From assembly GCA_903919975.1 (NCBI GenBank), contig CAIXKE010000013.1, positions 62,001 through 126,000 of the forward strand: a stretch of DNA of 64,000 nucleotides. The letters run 5' to 3'. Position 1 is the first letter of the stretch, and every line of letters starts with the position of its first letter. Positions 18,201-26,927 of this stretch are shown here, piece by piece. The position numbers were made by a program, and so were the translations under genes. This DNA comes from Akkermansiaceae bacterium (GTDB lineage Bacteria; Verrucomicrobiota; Verrucomicrobiia; Verrucomicrobiales; Akkermansiaceae). Below the pieces are notes generated by a model, which saw only the letters and a program-made list of their open reading frames with translations, ran no database searches and had not been told where the DNA came from.

Positions 18201-21003
18201 GATCACCACGGTCACTCGCTTCCACGTTTACGGAACCGATCAATACCCATGGCAATACGAAGACGGATTACGCGTAAAACTCGTCGCCGAAAAGAAATCC
18301 TACCAACCCGGCGAAACCGCTCGCGTCCTTGTCCTCACCCCCATCGAAGGCACCGCCCTCGTCACCATCGAACGCGAAAAAGTCCTCCGCTCATTCCTCG
18401 TCCAACTCAAGGCGGACAAACCCGTCATCGAAATCCCCCTCACCGAAGACGACGCCCCTAACGCCTATGTCTCCGTGCTCATCGTCAAGGGCGCCAAGGA
18501 TTCCGCCCGCACCTTCAAAGCGCCCCAACTCCGCCTCGGCTATTGCGAACTCCTCGTCGATAACCTCCGCGACAAACTCACCGTCAACCTCGACACTCCC
18601 GCCGAAAGCTCACGCCCCGGCGATAACGCCACGCTCTCAGGAACCATCACCCTTGCCGATGGCAAACCCGCCGGCGGCGCGGAAATCACACTCTATGCCG
18701 AGGATGAAGGCACGCTCGCCGTCATGGGCTATGAAACACCCAAACCCATGGAGTATTTCTATCAACCTCGAATCCTCGGCGTCGACGCCGGCACCTCATT
18801 CGAATCGTTCATCACGGAAGACCCGGAAATGCAATCATTCAACACCAAGGGCTTCTTCGTCGGCGGCGGCGGCGATCTCTCGAAACTCGCCGATCTCCTC
18901 CGGAAAAACTTCGACCCCTGCGCAACCTGGGCCCCCGCCATCATCGCAGATGCCGCCGGAAAATTCAGTCACACCTTCAAACTTCCAGACACTCTAACTC
19001 GCTACCGCGTCATTGCCATCGCCCACCACGAAACCAAGCGCTTCGGCCATGCCGAGTCCGCCATCGTCGTGAAAAAAGATCTAATGTTAGAGCCGAAGGC
19101 CCCGCGCTTCGCCCACCAAACGGATACGATCAACCCGCAAGTCCTCGTCCAAAACGCATCACGCTATTCCGGCACCTGGGAAATCGAATTCAACGCCCAC
19201 ACCGCTGCCGGAACCCCCGTTTGCCGCGCGCTGGGCGGAACCAAGGAAACCATCAGCCTCACGCCTGGAGCCTCAGCCAGCTTGGTTTTCCCCACCATCG
19301 CGGAAAATACCGGCGAAGCCGTGCTCTCCTGGAAAGCAACGCCCGTTTCCCTCAAGGACGGCGTGCTCAACGAGGATCTCACCCGCCAGCTATCAGACGC
19401 CGTGGAGTCCCGCTTCCAAGTCGCCTACCCCATGCCGTTGCTCCGCCAGGTGAAGTTCGTCAAACTCGACCAACCCGGCGTCCTCGGCGATCTCCGCAAA
19501 GCGCTTGATCCCAAACTGCTCGGCGGCACCGGCACCCTCGACCTCGAATTCGCCCGCTCCCCACTCGCCGAAGCCGCAGGCTCTATCGATTTCCTCTTGC
19601 ACTACCCCTATGGCTGCGTCGAACAAACCACTTCTTCACTCATCCCATGGTGCACCGTGAAGCCGCTCAAGAACGTCGTTCCCTCCTTCGCGAAACTCAC
19701 CGACGAAAAAGTCAAATCCGCCATCCAAGCCGGGGCTGACCGCCTGCTTTCCATGCAACTTCCCAACGGCTCCTTCACCTACTGGCCCGGCGGCACCGAT
19801 GCCGTCGATTGGGCCACACCTTATGCCGGCATCGGTCTCATCCTGGCATCATCCGCCGGCGCAAGCGTGCCGGACGCCACCATCGATTCGCTCAAACAAT
19901 ATTTGATCGAAAGCCTGCGCGGCCTTGCCGAAACCAAATCCGCAGCCGCTCTCGAAACCTACGCCCGCACCCTGCTCGTGCTCTCTCTCGCCGAAGCACC
20001 TCAGGAAGCCTATCAGAATGCGATGATCGATCGACTCGCAGATCTAACGCCTACCACCCGCAGCGTGCTTGCCGCCGCTATCGCAGTGGGAAATCACGGT
20101 CAGGCAAGTCGTGACAAGGCACGCCAGGTGATGACCTCAAAAATCCCCACCAAAATCAAAGACGACAGCTGGATGCCGTATTCCCCGGACAGGGCGTTCG
20201 AACTCATCGCATGGACATCGATCGATCCCGCAGGCCCGGAAGCCATGAAATCCCTCGATCGCATGCTCAACGAGCGCAATCCCTATGGCCACTGGCGCAG
20301 CACCTGGGCCAACGGATGGTCACTCGTTGCGATGGGCGCTTATGCCAAAGAAAACGCGACAACTCAAAGCGAAATCATCACCCTCAACCTCGATACCAGC
20401 GAAGGCGCTGACACCATCCAGCTCACCCCGGATGCCCCCACCGCCATCCGCACACTCGCACTCGGCCCCAACCTGAAACTCAACTGTACCGCCGACCAAA
20501 AAGCCTTCGTCCGCATCCGTGTCGCCTCCAAGCCTCCGGTCACCCCCATCCAGCCCGCTGCCCATAGCGGCCTGTCAGTGGACCGACTTTATTATCGCAT
20601 CAATTCTGACGGCTCCGCCGAGCCTCTAACGGAACCCAAGCTCGGCGACCTCATCCGCGTTTCCCTGCGTGTCACCTTGCCGAAGGACGATACGAAATAC
20701 CTCGTAATCGAAGACCCGCTTCCCAGCGTGTTTGAGACCGTCAACACCGACTTCAAATCGCAGAGCAGCGGTCTCGGCATCTCCACCAGCGAGAACGATT
20801 GGAACATCAGCCATTCCGAACTCCGCAGTGACCGAGCCCTGTTTTTCCTCGATCAGGTCTCGCGAAAGGGCACCTACAACATCACCTACCTCGCGCGCTG
20901 CACCATCGCCGGCTCAGCCACCGCCCCACCCGCGAAAGTCGAGTCAATGTATGACCCGGAAAACTTCGCCCTCTCCGCCTCCCGCATCTTCAACGCCCGC
21001 TAA
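15286..21003 (+). CDS. Bacterial alpha-2-macroglobulin with thioester
   Basis: This 1905-residue secreted protein is a bacterial alpha-2-macroglobulin, a protease trap thought to protect the envelope. The preferred start (MKTQKLAATALMAITMAASA) gives a signal peptide ending in an A-x-A-type site; the frame is open back to 15229. There is no lipobox. Macroglobulin beta-domains occupy the first half, including RSLYRPGETIRLKGILR near residue 604. The thioester motif CVEQ is intact at residues 1444-1447 in YGCVEQTTSS, followed by the helical thioester domain and a C-terminal receptor-like domain. Many bacterial homologues sit beside pbpC, encoding penicillin-binding protein 1C; none is present here. 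A terminator lies at 21279-21304. Confidence 0.93.
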   Translation: MKTQKLAATALMAITMAASAAPRLVVSTPSLVPESKIDLVLDLPVTPTTELGKTVENSWLEIKPALPGKLRWKAQNIAEFLPDQCPVIGATYAFSIPKNRKHLDNSAVPAGQFATLAAEEFRIVSSSVPNRWNSGYSPSTGEWILVFNDDIDPATAGSFISFVSKSGQRVAAHIERASAERTGELANNYKSWTARWGSTPATDALARNILVARPLTPLPPGENWRISTLKGLPNTSATARLTEETHYDIGSIEPFQIRKIASHVVADEPRRISITFNHPLPEELPTDFLTKFLSIVPSPGNLTAESDGQTIQLSGDLFAADQYSVTIRPGIVSRIGFPLKNGITEKVVFEHLDPLIALPSEDVGQLAKGTRQYRVLTQNLANAQIRIKKLSGQDLVRAFQGYRNVTGNGPDNESIRRTAPLPWSMVVGTSLANQEIPLGNPIDTTKIITLNWNEILPKDIQTGVLFLEASGQAHKDTQSSGRPLTQAIIQLTDIGLAWKLTSKEAFIYAFSCDTGAPLPGVKLQLFGEDATALEQAATDASGLATLPRLKTARHLVATRENDTYITAFDSTLETVGLWHFPVRYAWNTPAESSRQAFLFTDRSLYRPGETIRLKGILRALHGNAVEPSKSSTARIVIIDPTEKEILNQPVTISPNGSFDFTHKLAPVKTGAHSIRLEFPDELAAAEAIEDNWSKREQILESARFEIPLRVEEFRRNAFEITQRIPPPQIGATTVTAELSAKYYQGQPVAAGTVKHFSRITTQNPYPERFRDFLFGNHRSDDWGYWYHYFGYQDDEGDSTTHTSQLLGEAQLATDGSAIIPIEIPQADFPQPREVEIASEVTDANNQTLTARTTTTVHPTSAYVGISRIDRLARVGEALPLRIVAIDPSEKPFRHELKLTATLTRELNSATKTRNDSGETTTRNDLTEETIATEEIILNPMASEKDGQLYTITPKSNGLHFLTLRGTDPDGHPITTVTRFHVYGTDQYPWQYEDGLRVKLVAEKKSYQPGETARVLVLTPIEGTALVTIEREKVLRSFLVQLKADKPVIEIPLTEDDAPNAYVSVLIVKGAKDSARTFKAPQLRLGYCELLVDNLRDKLTVNLDTPAESSRPGDNATLSGTITLADGKPAGGAEITLYAEDEGTLAVMGYETPKPMEYFYQPRILGVDAGTSFESFITEDPEMQSFNTKGFFVGGGGDLSKLADLLRKNFDPCATWAPAIIADAAGKFSHTFKLPDTLTRYRVIAIAHHETKRFGHAESAIVVKKDLMLEPKAPRFAHQTDTINPQVLVQNASRYSGTWEIEFNAHTAAGTPVCRALGGTKETISLTPGASASLVFPTIAENTGEAVLSWKATPVSLKDGVLNEDLTRQLSDAVESRFQVAYPMPLLRQVKFVKLDQPGVLGDLRKALDPKLLGGTGTLDLEFARSPLAEAAGSIDFLLHYPYGCVEQTTSSLIPWCTVKPLKNVVPSFAKLTDEKVKSAIQAGADRLLSMQLPNGSFTYWPGGTDAVDWATPYAGIGLILASSAGASVPDATIDSLKQYLIESLRGLAETKSAAALETYARTLLVLSLAEAPQEAYQNAMIDRLADLTPTTRSVLAAAIAVGNHGQASRDKARQVMTSKIPTKIKDDSWMPYSPDRAFELIAWTSIDPAGPEAMKSLDRMLNERNPYGHWRSTWANGWSLVAMGAYAKENATTQSEIITLNLDTSEGADTIQLTPDAPTAIRTLALGPNLKLNCTADQKAFVRIRVASKPPVTPIQPAAHSGLSVDRLYYRINSDGSAEPLTEPKLGDLIRVSLRVTLPKDDTKYLVIEDPLPSVFETVNTDFKSQSSGLGISTSENDWNISHSELRSDRALFFLDQVSRKGTYNITYLARCTIAGSATAPPAKVESMYDPENFALSASRIFNAR

Positions 21004-21331
21004 TCACCCGCGCCAGGACGGCCTCTCCATGATCGTGCATTTCCGCAATACAGCCACCGGAAAGCCTGACGTAGGACTTCAGAACCATCCGACCATTGCC
21101 AGCACTCTCGTCAGTGTCCACCCGAAGGTGATGATGAGAGCGACGATGAAAACCTTAATGCAACGTTCAATAGCGGGGCGGGTCATGCCCGCGCGTTCTA
21201 CCCGTCGCAGTCGATTCCGCCAAGGAAAATGCCGGAAAAGTCTGAAAAAACCTTAGCATTCCTCCGCTTTCAGACGAAAAAAGGGTGGCCGAAGCCACCC
21301 TTTTCCATATCGATTATTTCAGTCAATGATC
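21004..21331. other. Gap between convergent alpha-2-macroglobulin and wza-like genes
   Basis: Apart from the terminator at 21279-21304 this gap holds no recognisable gene or repeat. Short frames in it have no protein-like features. Confidence 0.6.
21279..21304. terminator. Bidirectional terminator
   Basis: AAAAGGGTGGC (21279-21289) pairs perfectly with GCCACCCTTTT (21294-21304) around a CGAA loop. The A-run and T-run on the two sides let it serve both the plus-strand alpha-2-macroglobulin gene and the end of the 41-kb minus-strand polysaccharide cluster, whose last gene stops at 21332. Confidence 0.92.
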
Positions 21332-21991
21332 TTACCAGACGCTTTGCTTAACATAAATCACGTCAAACGGCCTGACATAAAACGGGCTGTTTTCCATACC
21401 GGACAGCGTGTCGTTCATGTTCAACACATACCGTTGTTGCTTCCCTTTCTGCGTGCGCACCACGATCACCTGCTTGGGATTGGCAAACCTGGAAAAACCC
21501 CCGGCCTCCATGATCGCCTCAAACGCAGTCATCGGGCGGTCGAGCGGAATTTTCCCAGGCCGCAGCACCTCCCCGGAGAGATAGATCCCCGCAGCCGCAC
21601 TCTCCAAGGAAACCACCACAGTCGGATCTTGAAGATGAGACTGATAAAGCGATGTCAAACTCCGCTGCAGGCCGTCGATCGTGCTGCCCGCAGCACTTAC
21701 GTCTCCTACCGTTGGAAGACTAACTCGGCCATTCGGTTGGATTTTCTGCTTGGTGTTGAGTTCCGGCGCGCCGGAAAACGAGACGCTGATCTCATCACCC
21801 GCCGCTAGGTTACCACTGGGTTTGGACGCATAGGCTTCCGCAGGAACCGCAGGGGCGGAACTCATGCCACCGCAACCCACGGAGGACAAGACCGCACCTA
21901 AGGCTGATATCATAATAGCTCCCGCAACAAAGATATGCAGGAGCTTGTTGCCGGCATCGCCGGATATTACGTTCATCGTTTTCATTGTCAT
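21332..21991 (-). CDS. Polysaccharide export lipoprotein (Wza-like, short)
   Basis: This 219-residue protein has a hydrophobic N-terminus ending at Cys40 (ALGAVLSSVGCGG), a plausible though atypical lipobox. A polysaccharide export domain follows (about residues 60-135, GDEISVSFSGAPELNTKQ, then GRVSLPTVGDV), then one SLBB domain (about 140-215, GIYLSGEVLRPGKIPLDRP). It lacks the second SLBB domain and the C-terminal membrane-spanning helix of E. coli Wza, so it is a short periplasmic or outer-membrane export component. It is the last gene of the minus-strand cluster and is followed by a strong terminator. Three Met codons near the N-terminus leave the exact start open. Confidence 0.85.
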   Translation of the reverse strand: MTMKTMNVISGDAGNKLLHIFVAGAIMISALGAVLSSVGCGGMSSAPAVPAEAYASKPSGNLAAGDEISVSFSGAPELNTKQKIQPNGRVSLPTVGDVSAAGSTIDGLQRSLTSLYQSHLQDPTVVVSLESAAAGIYLSGEVLRPGKIPLDRPMTAFEAIMEAGGFSRFANPKQVIVVRTQKGKQQRYVLNMNDTLSGMENSPFYVRPFDVIYVKQSVW

Positions 21992-22055
21992 CTTGTTGTT
22001 TTGGTTTTTGCTATCAGGAACACGAAAAAAAATCCCGGATTTTAGTCATGCAAAA

Positions 22056-22802
22056 TCATGCCTCCATGTCTGCTATATAGCTGACCCATTCGGTTGGCAG
22101 CAGGTCATTCTCGATAGAGCTGCCGATACGTCCTTCCCAGCGCGGTTGAAATCGGGTGCTTGTCCCATAAACCATAATCAGATCCTCCGTGCCGATGCAG
22201 CGTAATGCATGGCTGACTCCCGGAGGAATCACAACTGCCGAGTTGTCGCCTCCCGGATTGCTATCACCGGATATCATGAAGCGCATGATCCGGCGCGGCA
22301 GTCCTGCCCGATCGTCCACAAGTATCATTTCGCAGAGGCCAATGAGAAAAAACATGACATCCCATTGTTCCAAATCATAAGGGCGCCGTGTGCAATCATC
22401 AGGAAATTCGATATACAGCTCCCGAAACCAAGCTTCCGCCGCCACGCCGTTCGGTACATGCGGTGGATGGATATGAAAACCCTTCGCGCTCCCACGATGC
22501 ATCAGTGCGGACGCCCATTGCTCGGGATTCAGCCCAATCCTCCCCAGCACACCCTCATGGATCCGAACGAGCTCGGCAAAATATCCCCGTCCTTTTTGCT
22601 GGTGAACCTGACGCGGAAATATCTCAACCCCGGGGATCCACGCATCCCGCAGTTGATCACGCTCCTGCATAGCCTCGCCCGACCCGATCCCGGTTGTGGC
22701 GAGTCGCTTCGCCAATGATTCTTCTCCGTAATCACGAGTTTCAAGCTTACTCCGAGCTATCTCGCGCAAGCCTATCCATTCACTTTCCTTGTTGGATTCC
22801 AT
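22056..22802 (-). CDS. RmlC-like cupin (dTDP-4-dehydrorhamnose 3,5-epimerase related)
   Basis: This 248-residue protein resembles RmlC but is longer and divergent. RGSAKGFHIHPPH fits the active-site strand that in RmlC reads R-G-x-H. VVIPPGVSHALRCIG matches the conserved I-P-x-G-x-x-H block. VYGTSTRFQPRWEGRIG matches the Y-x-x-x-x-x-x-P-x-x-E-x-G-I block. The N-terminal 60 residues and an insertion around EAWFRELYIEFPDDC are not typical. It lies directly after rmlA (17-bp gap), the usual place for rmlC, so it may provide the epimerase step for dTDP-L-rhamnose or a related sugar. Confidence 0.65.
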   Translation of the reverse strand: MESNKESEWIGLREIARSKLETRDYGEESLAKRLATTGIGSGEAMQERDQLRDAWIPGVEIFPRQVHQQKGRGYFAELVRIHEGVLGRIGLNPEQWASALMHRGSAKGFHIHPPHVPNGVAAEAWFRELYIEFPDDCTRRPYDLEQWDVMFFLIGLCEMILVDDRAGLPRRIMRFMISGDSNPGGDNSAVVIPPGVSHALRCIGTEDLIMVYGTSTRFQPRWEGRIGSSIENDLLPTEWVSYIADMEA

Positions 22803-22819
22803 CGATTTATATCGTTAGA

Positions 22820-23731
22820 TCAAAGGGATTTTAAATAGTCGCCATATGGAGTGCCGTCATACTTCACAACGGACTCATTGAGCTTTTCGCGGTCGATACG
22901 ACCTTGCACAAATGCCAACTCTTCCGGGCAGGCGATCTTCAATCCCTGCCTCTGCTGGATGACCTGGACGAACTGCGTGGCATCCGCAAGCGAGTCCGGC
23001 GTGCCGGTGTCCAGCCAGGTGGTGCCACGCCCCAGGATCTCGACTTTCAATTCTCCGCGCTCCAGATAGACCCGATTGAGGTCGCTGATTTCGAGTTCGC
23101 CCCGCGCCGATGGTTTGAGTTTTTTCGCGCGCTCAACCACGGTGTCATCGAAAAAATAAATTCCGGGTATGGCGTAATTCGACTTCGGATGAGCTGGTTT
23201 TTCCTCAATCGAAACCACACCACCATCGGAATCGAACTCAACCACTCCGTATTGCTCGGGAGCTTTCGTGTGATAGCCAAAGATCGTGGCTCCCTCCATC
23301 CTGCTCGCCGCGGCACACAAGGATGCCGCCAGTTCATTGCCATAAAAAAGATTGTCACCCAAAACCAGACACACGGGTTTCCCATCAATAAATTTTTCGC
23401 CGATCAAAAATGCTTGTGCGAGTCCTTCGGGCTTCGGTTGTTCCGCATACAAAATTTCCAGCCCCCATTGCGATCCATCCTCCAGAAGATGCCTGAAGCC
23501 CGGCAAGTCGTAAGGCGTCGATATCACGAGAATCTCCCGAATTCCAGCCAACATCAGAGCCGTAAGTGGATAGTAAATCATCGGCTTGTCATAAACCGGA
23601 ATCAACTGCTTGCTCACCGAGTGAGTCATCGGAAAGAGCCTACTGCCCGTCCCGCCCGCCAGAACAATGCCCTTGCGCATCGATGGATCCGCAGCCAACC
23701 GCTTCGGGCGGATGTTGAATATGGCGTTCAT
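22820..23731 (-). CDS. rmlA: Glucose-1-phosphate thymidylyltransferase
   Basis: The enzyme makes dTDP-glucose from dTTP and glucose-1-phosphate, the first step to dTDP-rhamnose and dTDP-amino sugars. The nucleotide-binding motif LAGGTGSRLFPMT begins at residue 24 of the longest frame, and YDKPMIYYPLTALMLAGI is the signature after it. VLGDNLFYG carries the metal-binding aspartate. The frame gives 303 residues, but family proteins normally begin close to the KGIVLAGG block. The internal ATG at 23680 (MRKGIVLAGG) may therefore be the true start. It lies 8 bp from rmlB. Confidence 0.95.
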   Translation of the reverse strand: MNAIFNIRPKRLAADPSMRKGIVLAGGTGSRLFPMTHSVSKQLIPVYDKPMIYYPLTALMLAGIREILVISTPYDLPGFRHLLEDGSQWGLEILYAEQPKPEGLAQAFLIGEKFIDGKPVCLVLGDNLFYGNELAASLCAAASRMEGATIFGYHTKAPEQYGVVEFDSDGGVVSIEEKPAHPKSNYAIPGIYFFDDTVVERAKKLKPSARGELEISDLNRVYLERGELKVEILGRGTTWLDTGTPDSLADATQFVQVIQQRQGLKIACPEELAFVQGRIDREKLNESVVKYDGTPYGDYLKSL

Positions 23732-23739
23732 AATTAAAA

Positions 23740-24816
23740 TTAGCTTGGATTCCCGAGCCTCTCTCCGTGATAGCTTCCTCTCTCAGCATCCAGAATCCAT
23801 TGCTTGTTTTCCAGATACCATCGCACCGTCCGCCGGAGTCCTGAGATCACATCCTCACGAGGTGCCCAGCCAAGCTCTCGTTCAATCCTCTCCGGATTCA
23901 CCGCGTATCGAAGATCATGCCCCGGGCGGTCCTTCACATAAATGATCAATTCATGTGCTGATTTCCCGTAATGATCCGGTGCGAATTCACGAAAAATTTC
24001 AATAATGGCATGAACCATTTCCAAATTCGTCATTTCGCATCTACCTCCGATCACATAAGATTCACCGGGTATTCCGCGGGCGAGAACCCTCACAAGGGCA
24101 CGGCAGTGATCCTCTACATGGATCCAATCCCGGATGTTTGCTCCTTGCCCATAGACCGGCAGTCCTTCCCCACTAAGAAGCTTTCTTATCATCAGAGGAA
24201 TGAGCTTTTCTGAAAATTGGTATGGACCATAGTTGTTCGAACAGTTTGTCGTGATCACAGGCAGTCCATACGTATGATGGTATGAGCGAACCAGATGATC
24301 ACTGGCAGCCTTGCTGGCGCTGTAGGGACTATTCGGAGCATAGGGCGACGTCTCATTGAATGCGGCATCTTCCAATCCAAGCGATCCAAACACCTCGTCC
24401 GTGGAAACATGCAGAAATCTTGGATTCTGGATGAGGCCTGAAGAATCGCTCCAGTATCGTCGGACTTCCTCAAGCAGACGGTAAGTTCCAACAATATTGG
24501 TTTGTATGAACTGTTCCGGATCGTCGATCGAACGATCCACATGGGACTCCGCGGCCAGATGCATCACCGCATCGATTTGATGTTCGCGAAGCAATGCCGA
24601 GACCAGCGCTCTGTCCCCGATATCTCCGACGACAAACACGTGCCGCGGATCCCTCTCCACCGCTGCCAGTCTGGAGCGGCTTCCAGCGTAGGTGAGCTTG
24701 TCTAGTGTGACGACAAGATCCATTTCAGACTCAAGCTCGTAGGTGGACGCGCCAAGTAGATAATGGACTAGATTCGAGCCGATAAAGCCGGCGCCGCCGG
24801 TGACGAGTATTCTCAT
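23740..24816 (-). CDS. rmlB: dTDP-glucose 4,6-dehydratase
   Basis: This 358-residue extended SDR enzyme converts dTDP-glucose to dTDP-4-keto-6-deoxyglucose. The NAD-binding motif TGGAGFIGSN is at residues 6-15. The dehydratase triad STDEV (Thr-Asp-Glu at 139-141) and YSASK (165-169) are intact. The product can feed RmlC-like/RmlD toward rhamnose and also the DegT aminotransferase encoded at 60232. It follows wzt by about 90 bp. Confidence 0.97.
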   Translation of the reverse strand: MRILVTGGAGFIGSNLVHYLLGASTYELESEMDLVVTLDKLTYAGSRSRLAAVERDPRHVFVVGDIGDRALVSALLREHQIDAVMHLAAESHVDRSIDDPEQFIQTNIVGTYRLLEEVRRYWSDSSGLIQNPRFLHVSTDEVFGSLGLEDAAFNETSPYAPNSPYSASKAASDHLVRSYHHTYGLPVITTNCSNNYGPYQFSEKLIPLMIRKLLSGEGLPVYGQGANIRDWIHVEDHCRALVRVLARGIPGESYVIGGRCEMTNLEMVHAIIEIFREFAPDHYGKSAHELIIYVKDRPGHDLRYAVNPERIERELGWAPREDVISGLRRTVRWYLENKQWILDAERGSYHGERLGNPS

Positions 24817-24906
24817 GATGAGTCGGATTAAGACGTTGCGGTTCGTGATTTATACTTCAAAATGGAATCGTTTTAAATCACGAATTCACTTAAATCAAAT
24901 GTTCAT

Positions 24907-26130
24907 TCAGGAACTCGGGTTCGCCAGCAACCAATGACACGGCGGCGCGAGAATTCCCTTGTTGCGGTTTCCGCCAGTGACCGTGAGTCGATAGACATGC
25001 CAATGGTAGTCATAAGCATGACTCCAGTCGGACGCAAAAACTCCAACATCCACAAAGTAGTCCCCCGGCACCAGATCGATGCGATCGATGACCAAGCGGA
25101 TGCCGCCTCCACCTTTGACCGCATCCAGTGCTACACGGGCGACCTCAGTGTTTACGTCCAGACAGACCGTGCCATCTGGTCGGCTGATCGACACCACGAA
25201 CACCGGAGAAATCATCGCATGGTCGGCATGGTATTGAATTTCTACCTCAAGCGGTGTGCCTGCAGCAAGCGTTCCTGCGGGACGGAGAATCGCGCGGGTC
25301 ACTTCCATTTCGAGTGAGCCAAACCGGTTCTCCCCGAGGCGCAGCTCGTTGCCCCTGGACGTTAGTCGGGGCGAAAAGCCAGGCGTGCGACGTAGCGTCT
25401 CCGCGTGCATTTCCTGCTCATAGGAGGCTGCCACCGCCTTCGCCGTATCACATGCCATCACGATTCCCCGACGCAGCCACAGCGCGCGATCACAAAGCTC
25501 CCTGACCTGATCCATGCCGTGGGACACAAACACAATCGCGCATCCACCTTCCCGCAAGGCGGAGATTCGATCGGTGCACTTCGCCTGAAAGGCAATGTCG
25601 CCGACTGACAGAAATTCATCAACCAACATGATGTCCGGATCCGTGTGTACCGCCACCGAGAACGCGAGCCGCATGGCCATCCCTGTGCTATAAGTCCGCA
25701 CCGGAGAGTCGATAAATCCCTCCAAATCGGCAAACCGAATGATCTCAGGCAAACGATCGATCGCTTCCCGCTTCAATAACCCAGCCACCACTGCGCCGAG
25801 GACGGCGTTCTCCCGTCCGGATAAATCCCCTTGAAATCCACCCCCTAATTCAAGCAGCGCCCCGATTCGGCCATCGGTCCTCATGCTTCCCGTCGTCGGC
25901 CTGCCGACACCGCCTAACAGACGCAGCACTGTTGACTTGCCGGCTCCATTGGCTCCGACGATACCTAGCATCTCGCCAGGAAACACCTCGAACGAGACGT
26001 CACGCAAGGCCCATAAAGTCTCCGGCACAGAGCGCGTTTCAGACCTCGTGACCAAGCTCCGCCAATTGCCGCGTACGGGGCACCGCGAGAATTCTTTTCC
26101 TACTCTGTCGGCGATGATGATCGGTTTCAT
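24907..26130 (-). CDS. wzt: Polysaccharide ABC transporter ATPase (Wzt type) with C-terminal sugar-recognition domain
   Basis: This 407-residue ATPase carries Walker A GANGAGKST (59-67), the degenerate signature YSTGM (147-151) usual for the O-antigen exporter family, and Walker B IMLVDE (167-172). Residues from about 250 on form a Wzt-type C-terminal domain (VEIQYHADHAMISPVFVVSI, then DYFVDVGVFASDW). In O-antigen systems this domain binds the finished, capped glycan. Its start overlaps the wzm stop as TAATG. Confidence 0.93.
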   Translation of the reverse strand: MKPIIIADRVGKEFSRCPVRGNWRSLVTRSETRSVPETLWALRDVSFEVFPGEMLGIVGANGAGKSTVLRLLGGVGRPTTGSMRTDGRIGALLELGGGFQGDLSGRENAVLGAVVAGLLKREAIDRLPEIIRFADLEGFIDSPVRTYSTGMAMRLAFSVAVHTDPDIMLVDEFLSVGDIAFQAKCTDRISALREGGCAIVFVSHGMDQVRELCDRALWLRRGIVMACDTAKAVAASYEQEMHAETLRRTPGFSPRLTSRGNELRLGENRFGSLEMEVTRAILRPAGTLAAGTPLEVEIQYHADHAMISPVFVVSISRPDGTVCLDVNTEVARVALDAVKGGGGIRLVIDRIDLVPGDYFVDVGVFASDWSHAYDYHWHVYRLTVTGGNRNKGILAPPCHWLLANPSS

Positions 26131-26927
26131 TACAGCTCCTCGGCAAAAAGATGGCTTTGCCGAACAAACAACTTTCTTCCCAGAACCAATAGCACGATCC
26201 CGAGAGTCAGGAGCGCTCCGATCATCCGGGGATCAGGCCAAGCATCATTCAATAGCACGCTCCGCCAAGACTCCAGCAACCCCACCATCGGGTTCAGGTA
26301 AAACCAGCGTGCTTGCTCTGGCATGACTTTCTCAAGGCTATAAAAAACCGGCGTCACAAACATCATCATCTGCAGGGCCACTCCTACGATGTGCTGGGTG
26401 TCCCGGTAAATCACGTTGATCGATGCCAAGGGGTAGGACAGCCCGACAATCAATAGGTATTGCACTCCCACCAGAACTGGCAATGAAAGCCAAGACCAAC
26501 CCGGACGAATCCCTCCTGACCACAGCAGCGCGAACAAGATCGGCATGGCGATGGCGAAGTGAAAAAACCGCACCGCCACCATGACGTGGGGAAGTAGCGT
26601 TAGCGGAAACCCCGGCTGGGTGACAAGCGCCCGGTTCCCCGTGATCATCGCGGAACTCTGCCCGAGAGAGGTCTGAAACCAACCAAAAACCAGAACACCG
26701 ATGAACACAAATGAGGCATAATTTTCAATCTCGATCGCCAATACCCGATGGAAAATGAATGAAAAAATCAATAGCTGAACTAACGGAGTGACCAGCGCCC
26801 AGCCGAAGCCAAGCGACGATCTTTTGTAGAGAATCTTCAAGTCGCGCTCAACCAACACGGTGAGCAGATCCCACGCATGCTGCCAGCGGCGGCGCTCGCC
26901 CGCATTAAGATTGGTGGTGATGCTCAT
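26130..26927 (-). CDS. wzm: Polysaccharide ABC transporter permease (Wzm type)
   Basis: This 265-residue ABC-2 family permease has about six hydrophobic helices. DLKILYKRSSLGFGWALVTPL near residue 33 is the N-terminal signature (R-D-[IL]-x-x-x-Y-x-x-S-x-L-G-x-x-W). The start overlaps the stop of the upstream tandem glycosyltransferase gene by ATGA (26924-26927), and its stop overlaps wzt. It should export a polysaccharide assembled on undecaprenyl phosphate in the cytoplasm. Confidence 0.93.
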   Translation of the reverse strand: MSITTNLNAGERRRWQHAWDLLTVLVERDLKILYKRSSLGFGWALVTPLVQLLIFSFIFHRVLAIEIENYASFVFIGVLVFGWFQTSLGQSSAMITGNRALVTQPGFPLTLLPHVMVAVRFFHFAIAMPILFALLWSGGIRPGWSWLSLPVLVGVQYLLIVGLSYPLASINVIYRDTQHIVGVALQMMMFVTPVFYSLEKVMPEQARWFYLNPMVGLLESWRSVLLNDAWPDPRMIGALLTLGIVLLVLGRKLFVRQSHLFAEEL

